From NCBI GenBank assembly GCA_025057155.1, contig JANWYD010000004.1, positions 232,739-296,738 of the forward strand: 64,000 nt of DNA, given 5' to 3'. The notes under the pieces are model-generated. The model did no database searches. It was not told where the DNA came from and saw only the letters and a program-made list of their open reading frames with translations. The DNA is from Chloroflexaceae bacterium (GTDB lineage Bacteria; Chloroflexota; Chloroflexia; Chloroflexales; Chloroflexaceae). Of the stretch, positions 48,421-56,578 are shown piece by piece (position 1 is the first letter of the stretch; each line of letters begins with the position of its first letter). The position numbers and the translations under genes were made by a program.

Positions 48421-50019
48421 GTGCTATCGGCGCTGCGCAAACGATTTTCGACCATTCGCTGGAAGCTCACCGGCGCCTTTCTGGCCGTCTCCTTGCTGCT
48501 GGCCCTGACGATGATCGTTGTCTTCCTCGCCGGGCTGGTGTACATCTTCAATGCCCCCTTCATTCCCCGCGCTATCGCCCAGTCGGCCCGCGACCTGGCG
48601 AGTATCGTGAGCGAGGAAATCGCCGATCCTGAGGGTGATCTCGATCAGTTGATCGCCCAGTTTAAACACTTCTCGCAATCCTTACGGGACGACCCGAGCA
48701 ACGCCTCAGGCATCGGCGATAGCGAGACAACCGCGCCCGAAACCCTGCAGCTCTCCGACGAAGTGTTGATCACGCTGCTTGACCTTCAGGGGCGCGTGAT
48801 CACCAGCACCCACCTCCAGGACCATGTGCCCGGACAGCCGCTCAACGAGCCCGGGCCGGCCGGTGAACTGGTGCTGCGGGCGATGCGTGGCATCACCGAT
48901 ACCGAGCAACTGGCGGCGTGGAGCCATCCTGACCATCAGCCCATCGCCACCGCCCCCGTCTTTGACCCCGATGGCGCCGTGGCTGGAGTCCTGTTCCTGA
49001 AACTAACCTCCTTCCCGCCCATCGGCCTGATCCTGACCAGCCTGGCGCCCTATCTGGTCAGCTTCATCGTGCCCTGGCTGCTGATCAGCGGCGCTATCGG
49101 CATGTTCTATTCCTGGATCGTCGGACGCGGGTTCGCCCGGCGCATCATCCGCCTCACCGAGGCCAGCATTGATCTTTCCGACGGCGATCTCAGCCGGCGC
49201 ATCGAGGATCCTTCGGGCGATGAAATCGGCCAGCTCGGGCGCCAGTTCAATGCCATGGCCGATCAACTCTCCGAGAGCCTGCGCTCCCTGCGGCTCCTGG
49301 CCGACCGTAATGCTCAACTGGCCGAACAGGCCGCCCAGCTCGCCGCCCTCGATGAACGCAACCGCCTCGCGCGCGAGTTGCACGATAGCGTCAGCCAGGA
49401 GCTCTTCAGTCTGACGATGCTCGCCGCCGCCGCCCGCCGCACGCTCCAGACCAGGCCCGATCTCACCTTCGATCGCCTGGTTGAGATCGAGGAGTCCGCC
49501 CGGCGCGCCCTCGAGGAGACGCGCAGCCTGATCTTCGCCCTGCGCCCCGCGGCTCTCGATGGGCGCGGTCTGGCGCCGGCGCTGCGCGACCTGGTGCCCG
49601 CCCTGCGCGAGCGGCAGGGTCTCTATGTCACGCTGCGCATTACCGGCGAGCGCCCCCTGCCCCTGGAACACGAACAGGCCCTCTTCCGCATTGTGCAGGA
49701 AGCCCTGGCAAATGTGGCCCGCCACAGCGGCGTGCGCGAGGCTGAGGTCGTTCTCCACTACAATGACGATGTGGTGACCCTTGAGGTGCGCGACGAGGGG
49801 CGCGGCTTCGATCCCGACGCCGCGCGCAACCCGCGCGCCATTGGCCTCCACAGTATGACCGAACGCGCCGAGGCCCTCGGCGGGCGGATCGCCATCCGCA
49901 GCGCCCCGAACCAGGGCACAACCATCGCCGTAACCCTGCCCGCCCGGCGCGAAGGCTTTCGTGATGGCGCGCCCGTCGCCGAGAAGCCTGCAGCCTTTCC
50001 GTTGGAGAAGCCCTTATGA
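48421..50019 (+). CDS. membrane sensor histidine kinase, NarL-type (HisKA_3)
   Basis: 532 residues from GTG 48421, chosen for GAGGAGA 6 nt upstream; an in-frame ATG at 48328 precedes the probable promoter. Two membrane helices (LTGAFLAVSLLLALTMIVVF and a second ahead of YSWIVGRGFARRI) flank an extracytoplasmic sensor domain of about 190 residues. A HAMP linker (ASIDLSDGDLSRRI and GDEIGQLGRQFNAM) leads to the phosphoacceptor helix ERNRLARELHDSVSQELFSL and an HATPase domain (VQEALANVARHSG, DEGRGFDPD, GLHSMTERAEALGG). It overlaps the response regulator gene by 4 nt (ATGA). Confidence 0.93.
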   Translation: MLSALRKRFSTIRWKLTGAFLAVSLLLALTMIVVFLAGLVYIFNAPFIPRAIAQSARDLASIVSEEIADPEGDLDQLIAQFKHFSQSLRDDPSNASGIGDSETTAPETLQLSDEVLITLLDLQGRVITSTHLQDHVPGQPLNEPGPAGELVLRAMRGITDTEQLAAWSHPDHQPIATAPVFDPDGAVAGVLFLKLTSFPPIGLILTSLAPYLVSFIVPWLLISGAIGMFYSWIVGRGFARRIIRLTEASIDLSDGDLSRRIEDPSGDEIGQLGRQFNAMADQLSESLRSLRLLADRNAQLAEQAAQLAALDERNRLARELHDSVSQELFSLTMLAAAARRTLQTRPDLTFDRLVEIEESARRALEETRSLIFALRPAALDGRGLAPALRDLVPALRERQGLYVTLRITGERPLPLEHEQALFRIVQEALANVARHSGVREAEVVLHYNDDVVTLEVRDEGRGFDPDAARNPRAIGLHSMTERAEALGGRIAIRSAPNQGTTIAVTLPARREGFRDGAPVAEKPAAFPLEKPL

Positions 50020-50687
50020 GCAATGAACCGATCCGCATTGTGTTGATTGACGACCATGCCGTCGTCCGCAAGGGACTGCGGGCCTTTCTCGACACCTACC
50101 CCGAAATCGAGGTGGTCGGCGAGGCCGGTGGCGGCGCTGAAGGGGTCGCCCTGGTCGCCAGAGTACTTCCTGATGTGGCCCTGATGGATCTGGTAATGCC
50201 CGAAATGGACGGCATTGAAGCCACGCGCCAGATCAAGCAGGTCTCTCCGAGCACCCAGGTGATTGTGCTCACCAGTTACAGCGAAGACGAGCGCATTTTC
50301 CCGGCGATCAAAGCCGGCGCGCTCTCTTACCTCCTTAAGGACGTAGGCCCCGATGACCTGGTGCGGGCCATCAGGGCCGCCCGCCGCGGCGAGGCGACGC
50401 TGCACCCCAGCGTCGCCTCGCGCTTGATGCAGGAACTCAGCGGCGCCCGCTCTTCTCCCCTCGACCTGCTCACCGAGCGCGAGCGCGAGGTGCTGGCCTG
50501 TATTGCGCGGGGCATGAGCAATGCCGAGATCGCCGAACATCTGATTATCGGCGAGCGCACGGTGAAAACCCACGTCTCCAACATTCTCTCCAAGCTGCAT
50601 TTGCAGGATCGCACCCAGGCCGCCCTGCTCGCCCTTCGCGAGCGCCTGGTTCCCCTGGATGAGACTGATCGGCAGCGGCAGGGATAA
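50016..50687 (+). CDS. NarL/FixJ-family response regulator
   Basis: 223 residues. Receiver domain (about 6-122): IDDHAVVRKGL acidic pair, phosphoacceptor Asp in ALMDLVMPEMDG, LTSYSED and the Lys in YLLKDVG. LuxR-type helix-turn-helix at the C-terminus (about 150-212): LTEREREVLACIARGMSNAEIAEHL then GERTVKTHVSNILSKL. Translationally coupled to the upstream kinase by overlap, so it is its cognate partner. The metallophosphoesterase gene follows 3 nt later and is likely in the same mRNA. Its target genes are not visible. Confidence 0.95.
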   Translation: MSNEPIRIVLIDDHAVVRKGLRAFLDTYPEIEVVGEAGGGAEGVALVARVLPDVALMDLVMPEMDGIEATRQIKQVSPSTQVIVLTSYSEDERIFPAIKAGALSYLLKDVGPDDLVRAIRAARRGEATLHPSVASRLMQELSGARSSPLDLLTEREREVLACIARGMSNAEIAEHLIIGERTVKTHVSNILSKLHLQDRTQAALLALRERLVPLDETDRQRQG

Positions 50688-50690
50688 CCT

Positions 50691-51788
50691 ATGAGCGACG
50701 CTCCCGACCAGATTGAGCGCCTGGCCCGGTTGGTGGAAGAGGGGCTGCATCGGCGCCTCAGCCGCCGCGAGCTGATCGCCCGCGGCCTGGCCCTGGGCCT
50801 GGGCCTGCCCGCTGTGAGCGCGGCGCTGGCTGCCTGTGGCCTGCAACCCCCCGCCGAAGAACGGCAACTCTCACGCTGGCAGCCGCCACGTCCGACCGAA
50901 CCCGTGTCCGTTCCATTGCAGGCCCAGACCGAACCTGTCCCGGCTCCAACCATGTCCCCGACGTCAGCGCCGACCGCCACGGCTGAGCCCCGGCCCACGG
51001 TCGAACCGCCCACGCGCTTTGCGGTGATCGGCGACTACGGACTGGCTGGCGAAGCCGCAGCGGCCGTGGCTGCCCTGGTCACTGGCTGGGCGCCTGATTT
51101 TGTTGTCACGACTGGCGATAACAACTACCCCGACGGGCGCGCCGAGACGATTGACCGGAACATCGGCCAGTACTACAGCCAGTTTATTGCCCCCTACCGC
51201 GGGGCCTACGGCCCGGGCGCCACGGAGAACCGCTTCTGGCCGGTGCTTGGCAATCACGACTGGAGCGTCGGCTATCCCGAGCCGTATCTGGCCTACTTCA
51301 GCCTGCCCGGCAACGAGCGCTACTACAGCGTCGAACGCGGCCCGGTGCGTCTCTTTGCCCTCGATAGCATGCCCGGCGAACCTGATGGCGTCAGCGCCGA
51401 CTCCGTGCAGGCCGACTGGCTCCGGCGTGAACTTGCCGCCTCGACCGCCCGCTGGAACATTGTGGCGCTGCACCACTCGCCCTACTCCTCGGGTCACCAC
51501 GGCTCCTCAACCTGGATGCGCTGGCCCTTCGCGGAGTGGGGAGCGCATCTGGTGCTGGGGGGCCACGACCACACCTACGAGCGCGTCGAGCGTGATGGGA
51601 TCACCTATATCGTTAACGGCCTTGGCGGCGGCGCGCGCTACGCCCGGGGCTTCACCGGCCTCGAAGGCAGCCGGATCTTCTTCAATGCCGATCACGGCGC
51701 TATGCTGGTTCAAGCCGACTGGTCCGCCCTGCATGCCCGCTTTATAACCCGCGCTGGCGTGGAGGTGGATGCGTTTAGCCTGAAGTAA
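50691..51788 (+). CDS. exported lipoprotein metallophosphoesterase
   Basis: 365 residues. The N-terminus has a twin Arg (SRRELIARG), a hydrophobic stretch and a lipobox LAAC with Cys49, suggesting Tat export and lipidation. A Pro/Thr-rich linker (50-107) leads to a calcineurin-like fold: GDYG (114-117), TTGDNNYPDGR, LGNHDW, ALHHSPYSSGHH and GGHDHTYERV supply the two-metal site. It resembles purple-acid-phosphatase-like enzymes acting on extracytoplasmic phosphate esters. Being third in an operon with a two-component system suggests regulated phosphate or envelope metabolism (inference). Confidence 0.9.
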   Translation: MSDAPDQIERLARLVEEGLHRRLSRRELIARGLALGLGLPAVSAALAACGLQPPAEERQLSRWQPPRPTEPVSVPLQAQTEPVPAPTMSPTSAPTATAEPRPTVEPPTRFAVIGDYGLAGEAAAAVAALVTGWAPDFVVTTGDNNYPDGRAETIDRNIGQYYSQFIAPYRGAYGPGATENRFWPVLGNHDWSVGYPEPYLAYFSLPGNERYYSVERGPVRLFALDSMPGEPDGVSADSVQADWLRRELAASTARWNIVALHHSPYSSGHHGSSTWMRWPFAEWGAHLVLGGHDHTYERVERDGITYIVNGLGGGARYARGFTGLEGSRIFFNADHGAMLVQADWSALHARFITRAGVEVDAFSLK

Positions 51789-51792
51789 CGAT

Positions 51793-51808
51793 GGGAAACC
51801 GGCTTTCC
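51793..51808. repeat. GGGAAACC-GGCTTTCC repeat copy
   Basis: Imperfect palindrome 5 bp after the metallophosphoesterase stop. Same family as 22270-22284. Confidence 0.5.
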
Positions 51809-51837
51809 TGGCGCCCTTGCTCGGGAACCCTTCGTTC

Positions 51838-53580
51838 CTACACTTCAATCCGCTCCAGCCCGCGCACCCCAATCAGCGCGCTTAACCAGACCACGACGCC
51901 GGTAACAAGCACGGCGCCGGTCCAGCCCGCAAGACGGACTCCCAGGCCCGCCGCGCCCGTCAGACGCGTTCCCAGGGCCGCCGCGCCGATGACCAGTCCG
52001 ACGACCACCGCCAGGTAGAGCGGGTAAAACAGGGCTCCGAGACAGCCGCTCTCCCAGGTGCGCTGTTGTTTCGGATTTTCCCAGTTCAGGCGGGGAAAGG
52101 CCGCCCCCACTCCGATGCCAAAGGCGGCGCACCCCAACCCGGCCACAATCAGCAGCGCCCACTGCCGCGCCAGCGTGAGCAGATCACTACCCTGCGCTAT
52201 AGCGAAAACGATCAGGAAGAACGAACCGGCCGTGGGGAAGGGCAGATAGGCCAGGAGGAATTTGCCCAGCAGGATGTTCAGCGGGCTGATGGGCGCGATC
52301 TTGAGCATCCAGAACGCCCGGCCCTCGCGGCTGATGCCCGCGCCGGCAAGCGCGCTGGAAAGACTGAGGCAAATAAAGAACACGATTGCCAGCATGCCGA
52401 TGCCGCCTGTCTCCCCGAGCCACGCCGGACCATCGGCGGATGCCCGGGGGTCGGGACGGTCTGCGAGTAACTGGTAGAACCAGATCAGCGCGAAGGCGAT
52501 CGGAAAGATCAGCGCCTGGAGGTTGCTCAGGTCACGAAAGAACAGCCGCACATCCTTCGCCAGGATCGCGCGGGCCTCCGGAGGCAGGGGGACGACAACA
52601 CGCAGCCGGGGGACGCGCGCAAGGCGGCCCTCTCCCTTGCCCGCCCCGCGCCGCCGCCGCGGACGCCCTCGCTGGATGGCCAGGTTGCTCCAGCCGGTGT
52701 AGTACAGTCGTTCCGCCACCACCAGACAGGCCGTGAACACGGCTACGGAGAGCGTCGCGAACAGACCTCCGTAGAAGATCGCCGGCGCCGGTCGGCCTTC
52801 ACCCACGGCGACCAGCGCCCGCCCGGCCCAGGTTGACGGCAGCACTGGCAGCTCGGCGCGCAATAGCGCGGCCAGCGTGTCGGGCGTGGATACCTGGGGG
52901 ATCCAGACGTCCACGAACTGGCTCAATACATAAAACGCTACGGCGATCACCCCGCCCAGCACGCTCACAATCTCGCGAGCCCGGTGCGCGGGCAATACCC
53001 GCACCACGGCCATCACCAGTAGCGCGCCCAGTCCGGCGGGCAGCAGGGGCAGCAGCGCTACCACCAGTACTGCGCACAGGTGGTAGCCCGGCCCGTAGCC
53101 CATGCCCTGGCCATAGCCGAGCAGGACCGGGCCGAGCAAAGCGAAGAGCAGCAGATACTGAGGCAGCAGGCCGCCGAAGAACTTGACCACGAATACGGCC
53201 CGCATCGGTATCGGGGCAACCAGGAGCATATCCAGGTCGCCCGAAAGGTAGAGCGATGCGAGGAGACTGCCGAAGCTGGAGAAGATCAGAAGCGTGAGCG
53301 CCGCCAGCAAGGCCAGACCGGGCAGCGCCGTGAGCACGGGCATGGGATCGGCCGGGAGATCCGGGTTCTCCGCGGCGGCCTGCCGCAGCATCTCAACAAA
53401 CTGCGGGTCGCGCAGACCGCCGATGACAAAGCGGGTGAAGTTGTACAACCCCAGCGCCGCCAGGTTGATCAGCGCCGCCAGCGCGAGAAGCCCGAGTTTG
53501 CTGACGAGGCGCCCGCGCCAGAAGGTGTTGCGCCAGATCTGCGTCCGGGCGCGCGCTAGCACCCAGATGGCCTGGAGCAT
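51838..53580 (-). CDS. ABC-2-type transporter permease
   Basis: 580 residues from ATG 53580; a GTG at 53595 is an alternative start. About twelve hydrophobic segments are visible, arranged as two halves around a cytoplasmic Arg-rich loop (GRPRRRRGAGKGEGRLARVP, about 305-325). The second half includes KDVRLFFRDLSNLQALIFPIAFALI and a SREGRAFWMLKIAPIS segment typical of large bacterial ABC permeases with a fused pair of membrane domains. Partner is the ATPase gene 115 bp upstream on the same strand. The substrate is not known. Confidence 0.85.
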   Translation of the reverse strand: MLQAIWVLARARTQIWRNTFWRGRLVSKLGLLALAALINLAALGLYNFTRFVIGGLRDPQFVEMLRQAAAENPDLPADPMPVLTALPGLALLAALTLLIFSSFGSLLASLYLSGDLDMLLVAPIPMRAVFVVKFFGGLLPQYLLLFALLGPVLLGYGQGMGYGPGYHLCAVLVVALLPLLPAGLGALLVMAVVRVLPAHRAREIVSVLGGVIAVAFYVLSQFVDVWIPQVSTPDTLAALLRAELPVLPSTWAGRALVAVGEGRPAPAIFYGGLFATLSVAVFTACLVVAERLYYTGWSNLAIQRGRPRRRRGAGKGEGRLARVPRLRVVVPLPPEARAILAKDVRLFFRDLSNLQALIFPIAFALIWFYQLLADRPDPRASADGPAWLGETGGIGMLAIVFFICLSLSSALAGAGISREGRAFWMLKIAPISPLNILLGKFLLAYLPFPTAGSFFLIVFAIAQGSDLLTLARQWALLIVAGLGCAAFGIGVGAAFPRLNWENPKQQRTWESGCLGALFYPLYLAVVVGLVIGAAALGTRLTGAAGLGVRLAGWTGAVLVTGVVVWLSALIGVRGLERIEV

Positions 53581-53631
53581 GGTTATGACCGTCACCGGAT
53601 ACTATGCGAGAGGGGCGCCATGGTTCTCCCC

Positions 53632-53660
53632 GTGCACGCAACCTGGAAGGTTGCGTGCAC
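53632..53660. repeat. perfect inverted repeat, GCAACC-GGA-GGTTGC family
   Basis: GTGCACGCAACCT, loop GGA, AGGTTGCGTGCAC: 13-bp arms between the ATPase and permease genes. It shares the core and loop of 7767-7791. Confidence 0.65.
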
Positions 53661-53672
53661 AGGCAGAGGTAT

Positions 53673-53691
53673 GGGGAAAGTCCCTTTCCCC
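53673..53691 (-). terminator. GGGGAAAG-CTTTCCCC hairpin 3' of the ABC ATPase
   Basis: Perfect 8-bp arms with a TCC loop, 4 bp past the ATPase stop (minus). With the adjoining 13-bp hairpin it could limit transcription into the permease gene. Confidence 0.5.
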
Positions 53692-53695
53692 GGAG

Positions 53696-54469
53696 TCAAC
53701 CGAGCGCCTCGGCGATGGCTGCCGCCTCAGCCCCGCCGGTAAGGGCAAGAAAAATGTCTTCGAGCGAAGCCTGCCCGCCAGCGCGCAGTTCCTCGAGCGT
53801 TCCCGCCGCCACGATTACCCCTTCATTAATGATGACCACGCGATCGCACATGCGTTCAGCAATCTCCAGAATGTGGGTAGACATCAAGATGGCGGCGCCC
53901 TGGTGGGCGGTCTCGCGCAGGATATCCTTAATCAAGCGGGCGCTGCGCGGGTCCAGACCCACAGTGGGTTCGTCAAGAAAAAAAGCCTTCGGGTTATGCA
54001 ACAACGCGCCGATAACCACGGCTTTCTGGCGCATGCCATGGGAGTAACTGCCGAGCAATGCGTCGCCGCGTTCGGCCAGGCCAAACAGGTGCAGCAACTC
54101 CTCCCCCCGTTGCGCCGCCTGGCGCGGATCGAGGCGGTACAGCCCGGCGATCAACTGGATGTATTCACGAGCGGTCAGCTTCTCGGGCAGATAGGGCTGG
54201 TCGGGCACATAGCCGAGCAACGCCTTCGCCCGCAACGGCTCACGCTGGATGTCGAAGCCGCCGATGCGCGCAATGCCCGCGCTGGGGCGCAACAGGCCGG
54301 TCAGCATCTTGATTGTGGTCGTTTTACCCGCGCCGTTTGGGCCGAGAAAGCCGACAATTTCGCCAGCGTACACGGCCAGGTCAACGCCTTTAACGGCAAA
54401 GGTTGTGCCATAGCGTTTTTGCAGGCCTGTGGCTTCAATGAGCGGGGCGGCTCCATTTCCCTGTGCCAT
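53696..54469 (-). CDS. ABC transporter ATP-binding protein
   Basis: 257 residues from ATG 54469 (GGAGC upstream); the opening beyond it to 54583 overlaps the promoter. LGPNGAGKTTTIKML (Walker A), PDQPYLPEKLTA (Q-loop region), SYSHGMRQK in place of the LSGGQ signature, AFFLDEPTVGLDP (Walker B) and MSTHILEIAE (H-loop). This is the drug/lipid-export-type ATPase that pairs with ABC-2 permeases such as the downstream gene. The signature variant SHGMRQ is common in this group. Confidence 0.93.
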   Translation of the reverse strand: MAQGNGAAPLIEATGLQKRYGTTFAVKGVDLAVYAGEIVGFLGPNGAGKTTTIKMLTGLLRPSAGIARIGGFDIQREPLRAKALLGYVPDQPYLPEKLTAREYIQLIAGLYRLDPRQAAQRGEELLHLFGLAERGDALLGSYSHGMRQKAVVIGALLHNPKAFFLDEPTVGLDPRSARLIKDILRETAHQGAAILMSTHILEIAERMCDRVVIINEGVIVAAGTLEELRAGGQASLEDIFLALTGGAEAAAIAEALG

Positions 54470-54502
54470 GCGCTGCTCCGCCAGCAGATGAATACCCTGA
54501 GT

Positions 54503-54508
54503 ATTGTA
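54503..54508 (-). promoter_or_regulatory. extended -10 element of the ABC operon
   Basis: Minus strand TGC-TACAAT, about 34 nt before the ATPase ATG. The -35 position (TTTTTG) is weak. Confidence 0.45.
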
Positions 54509-54534
54509 GCACGCTGCGCTGCCGACAAAAATGT

Positions 54535-54642
54535 GGAGAAACCGAGTTTCCCCACGCCCCTGCCGAGGAGTGAGGCGTTCCACTACCGGTCAGGAGGCGG
54601 GGAAGGCGGGTTTCCTCAGTAACGTTGGGAAAGCTGGTTTCC
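54535..54642. repeat. cluster of three GGAAACC/GGTTTCC-type repeats
   Basis: Related units at about 54535-54552 (GGAGAAACCGAGTTTCCCC), 54601-54615 (GGAAGGCGGGTTTCC) and 54627-54642 (GGGAAAGCTGGTTTCC), between the ABC promoter and the sigma-factor gene end. Confidence 0.5.
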
Positions 54643-54662
54643 TCATACCCCGGCCCGGGAGA

Positions 54663-55412
54663 TCACATCGCAACCGCGCCTGAATACAACTGCTGCAACT
54701 CGGGGCTGCGGCGCAGCCGGCTCAGAATATGGCGCTTGAGAATGTAGATCTCCTCGACGCTGGCGAAGAGATTCCGCCAGCGGGCATAGATCTCGCCCGG
54801 TTTCATGCCCAGCAGATACGAGCAGCGCACCACCACCCGTTCGGCCTCGCCGGTCAGCAGCCCATCAATCAACTGCCAGAACTCCTCCCGACTGACCCGT
54901 GCGGTGGCTTCTTCATCAATATGCCCCAGGCGCTGCTGGTTCCAGTTGATTTGCTCTTCGGGCAACACGTCGGCAAAGGACTGGCCGCGCGCCGCGTCAA
55001 TCACCACGCAGGCGGCGCACCGGCGCAGGTAGTTGAGCAACGCCGCCAGAGTGGGGAAGGTGTTAAAGCGCTCTGGCGGAATGGCCCGCCAGAAGCGGAT
55101 GAAGGCCGCGCCAACGAAGTAATCGCTCGTCTCGCCGCTGACAGTGAAGGCCCCGGTGCGCCGCACCCAGTGCTCGACCAGGGGGGTGTAATGCTCGAAG
55201 ATCCAGCCCCATGCGGCGTTATCGCCTTCAACCAGGGCGCGGCGGAACAACTCGTATGCGTAGCGCTGGTCATATTCTTCGCGCCGGTAAAAGCGCTGGC
55301 TCTCTCGCCAGGCGCGGCAGGCCAGGCTGGGCAGATCCATCAGATCGAGTTGCGCGACGGTGGAGGGGATCGAACTCGTCTCAGGCGAGGGTATGGTCGT
55401 CTGCAGGTTCAT
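54663..55412 (-). CDS. diverged ECF-like RNA polymerase sigma factor
   Basis: 249 residues, start ATG 55412 behind GGAGGAG. The region ALVEGDNAAWGWIFEHYTPL then FIRFWRAIPPERF and LLNYLRRCAACVVIDAARG looks like sigma region 2 (helices for -10 recognition and core binding). A C-terminal helical part (LLGMKPGEIYARWRNLF, then ILKRHILSRLRR) would be region 4. The linker is longer than in typical ECF factors and no anti-sigma gene adjoins. It could also act as a sigma-like DNA-binding regulator without core binding. Confidence 0.7.
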   Translation of the reverse strand: MNLQTTIPSPETSSIPSTVAQLDLMDLPSLACRAWRESQRFYRREEYDQRYAYELFRRALVEGDNAAWGWIFEHYTPLVEHWVRRTGAFTVSGETSDYFVGAAFIRFWRAIPPERFNTFPTLAALLNYLRRCAACVVIDAARGQSFADVLPEEQINWNQQRLGHIDEEATARVSREEFWQLIDGLLTGEAERVVVRCSYLLGMKPGEIYARWRNLFASVEEIYILKRHILSRLRRSPELQQLYSGAVAM

Positions 55413-55810
55413 CAGGCGTCTCCTCCAGAACTGTCGGCCGTTCGTCTAAGGCCAGTCTAGTCCCGGAGGCGCGCCAGGTAGAGGTTGCTTGCCTCCCGTT
55501 CGTCTGACAAAACCAGGAGGTGCGGGCCCATTGCCCGCACCCCGCTCGCGCGCTATCCACTCAAACCTTCCTGCCAGGGGTTCTCAGGTGGAGGGTTTTC
55601 CGGCGCACGCTCGCGGTGCATGCGCCATCCGGGGCATCGGGACGCCCAACTCCCCTCTATCCCGCTCGCGGGAGAGGAGGGCGGGGGGTGAGGATCGTAA
55701 GCGCATTGGAATGCCGAAAACCCCTGCTCGCTCGAAAAACCCTGCGCCTGAGAAGGGTCTGGCTCTCCCAGAACAATCTTTCTGCATGCCCATCCTGTGC
55801 GGTGTCGCCG
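55413..55810. other. gap between the sigma-factor and ferredoxin genes
   Basis: No gene is supported. It holds a hairpin GGTGCGGGC / GCCCGCACC with a 5-nt loop (55519-55541) and a CCCGCTCGCGGG-centred palindrome near 55660-55675. The rest is GC-rich with short overlapping openings that lack ribosome sites. Confidence 0.5.
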
Positions 55811-56395
55811 CTAGTCACCCTCTCTGGGGAGCGTGGGCGGTTCAACGACCCTGACCGTGAGGGGTTGGCCGCCGCTGAGCATGCGCTGGGTGATCCGCAC
55901 GGTGTCACGGATAAACAGGTTCAGGTCGTTTATCGGCCAGATGAAGCGCACTGGTCCGATGCGGTTCAGGGTACGCAGGAGATTGAAGGGAAAGGTTCCA
56001 ATGTGCTCCCAGTTCACCATGGCCACGTTCGCCAGGAAGGGGCGCAGATTCTCGGCGGCAGTTGTGCCGGGCGGCGGGTTAATTACCGCGAGCAACTGGC
56101 GACGCAACTCCTCTGCGCGAGTGAGCGCTCGCACGGGGCCAGGGCCGCGTAGGGCCGCCTGGCAACCGAGGCGGTAGCCATCGGCGAGACGCGACTTCGG
56201 AAGCCAGACGAATTCGGCTTCGGTAGGCGGATTGAGTTGATCGGCGCCGCTGAGAATGCGACATTCGCACATTGTACACAGACCGTTGCCATCGCAATAG
56301 AAACCAATATGGGCCGCGTTCCGTCGGGCAATGGTGAGCAGCCGCTCGCCAAGTTGCGCCTCCATCCATTCGTCGTTGATTTCAACCCGTGCCAT
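55811..56395 (-). CDS. 2Fe-2S ferredoxin with a C-terminal domain of unknown function
   Basis: 194 residues from ATG 56395, preceded by GAGGAG; the earlier Met at 56425 lacks a site. The N-terminal domain (about 1-90) is a plant-type ferredoxin: YCDGNGLCTMCECR supplies three cluster Cys and a distal LGCQAA the fourth. The last 100 residues (from LLAVINPPPG) form a separate helical region (NWEHIGTFPFNLLRTLNRIG) I do not recognise. Chlorosome envelope Fe-S proteins combine a ferredoxin domain with another domain, so this is one possibility in a phototroph, but no specific match is visible. It may otherwise be an electron carrier for a reductase. Confidence 0.82.
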   Translation of the reverse strand: MARVEINDEWMEAQLGERLLTIARRNAAHIGFYCDGNGLCTMCECRILSGADQLNPPTEAEFVWLPKSRLADGYRLGCQAALRGPGPVRALTRAEELRRQLLAVINPPPGTTAAENLRPFLANVAMVNWEHIGTFPFNLLRTLNRIGPVRFIWPINDLNLFIRDTVRITQRMLSGGQPLTVRVVEPPTLPREGD

Positions 56396-56578
56396 TAGCG
56401 CGCTCCTCAACGTCTGCGAATACACTGAACCGGCGAGATGCCCGCTCGTAGTGATTGTAACACAGGGTGCGGCAGCTCAACCCCTGGAGCGCTGACCGGA
56501 ATGCTTGATCCACCGAAGGCGCTGAGCCGTGTGGCTCGCTACGCTTGCGCCATCGTCAATCCAAAATCCAAAATGCTC

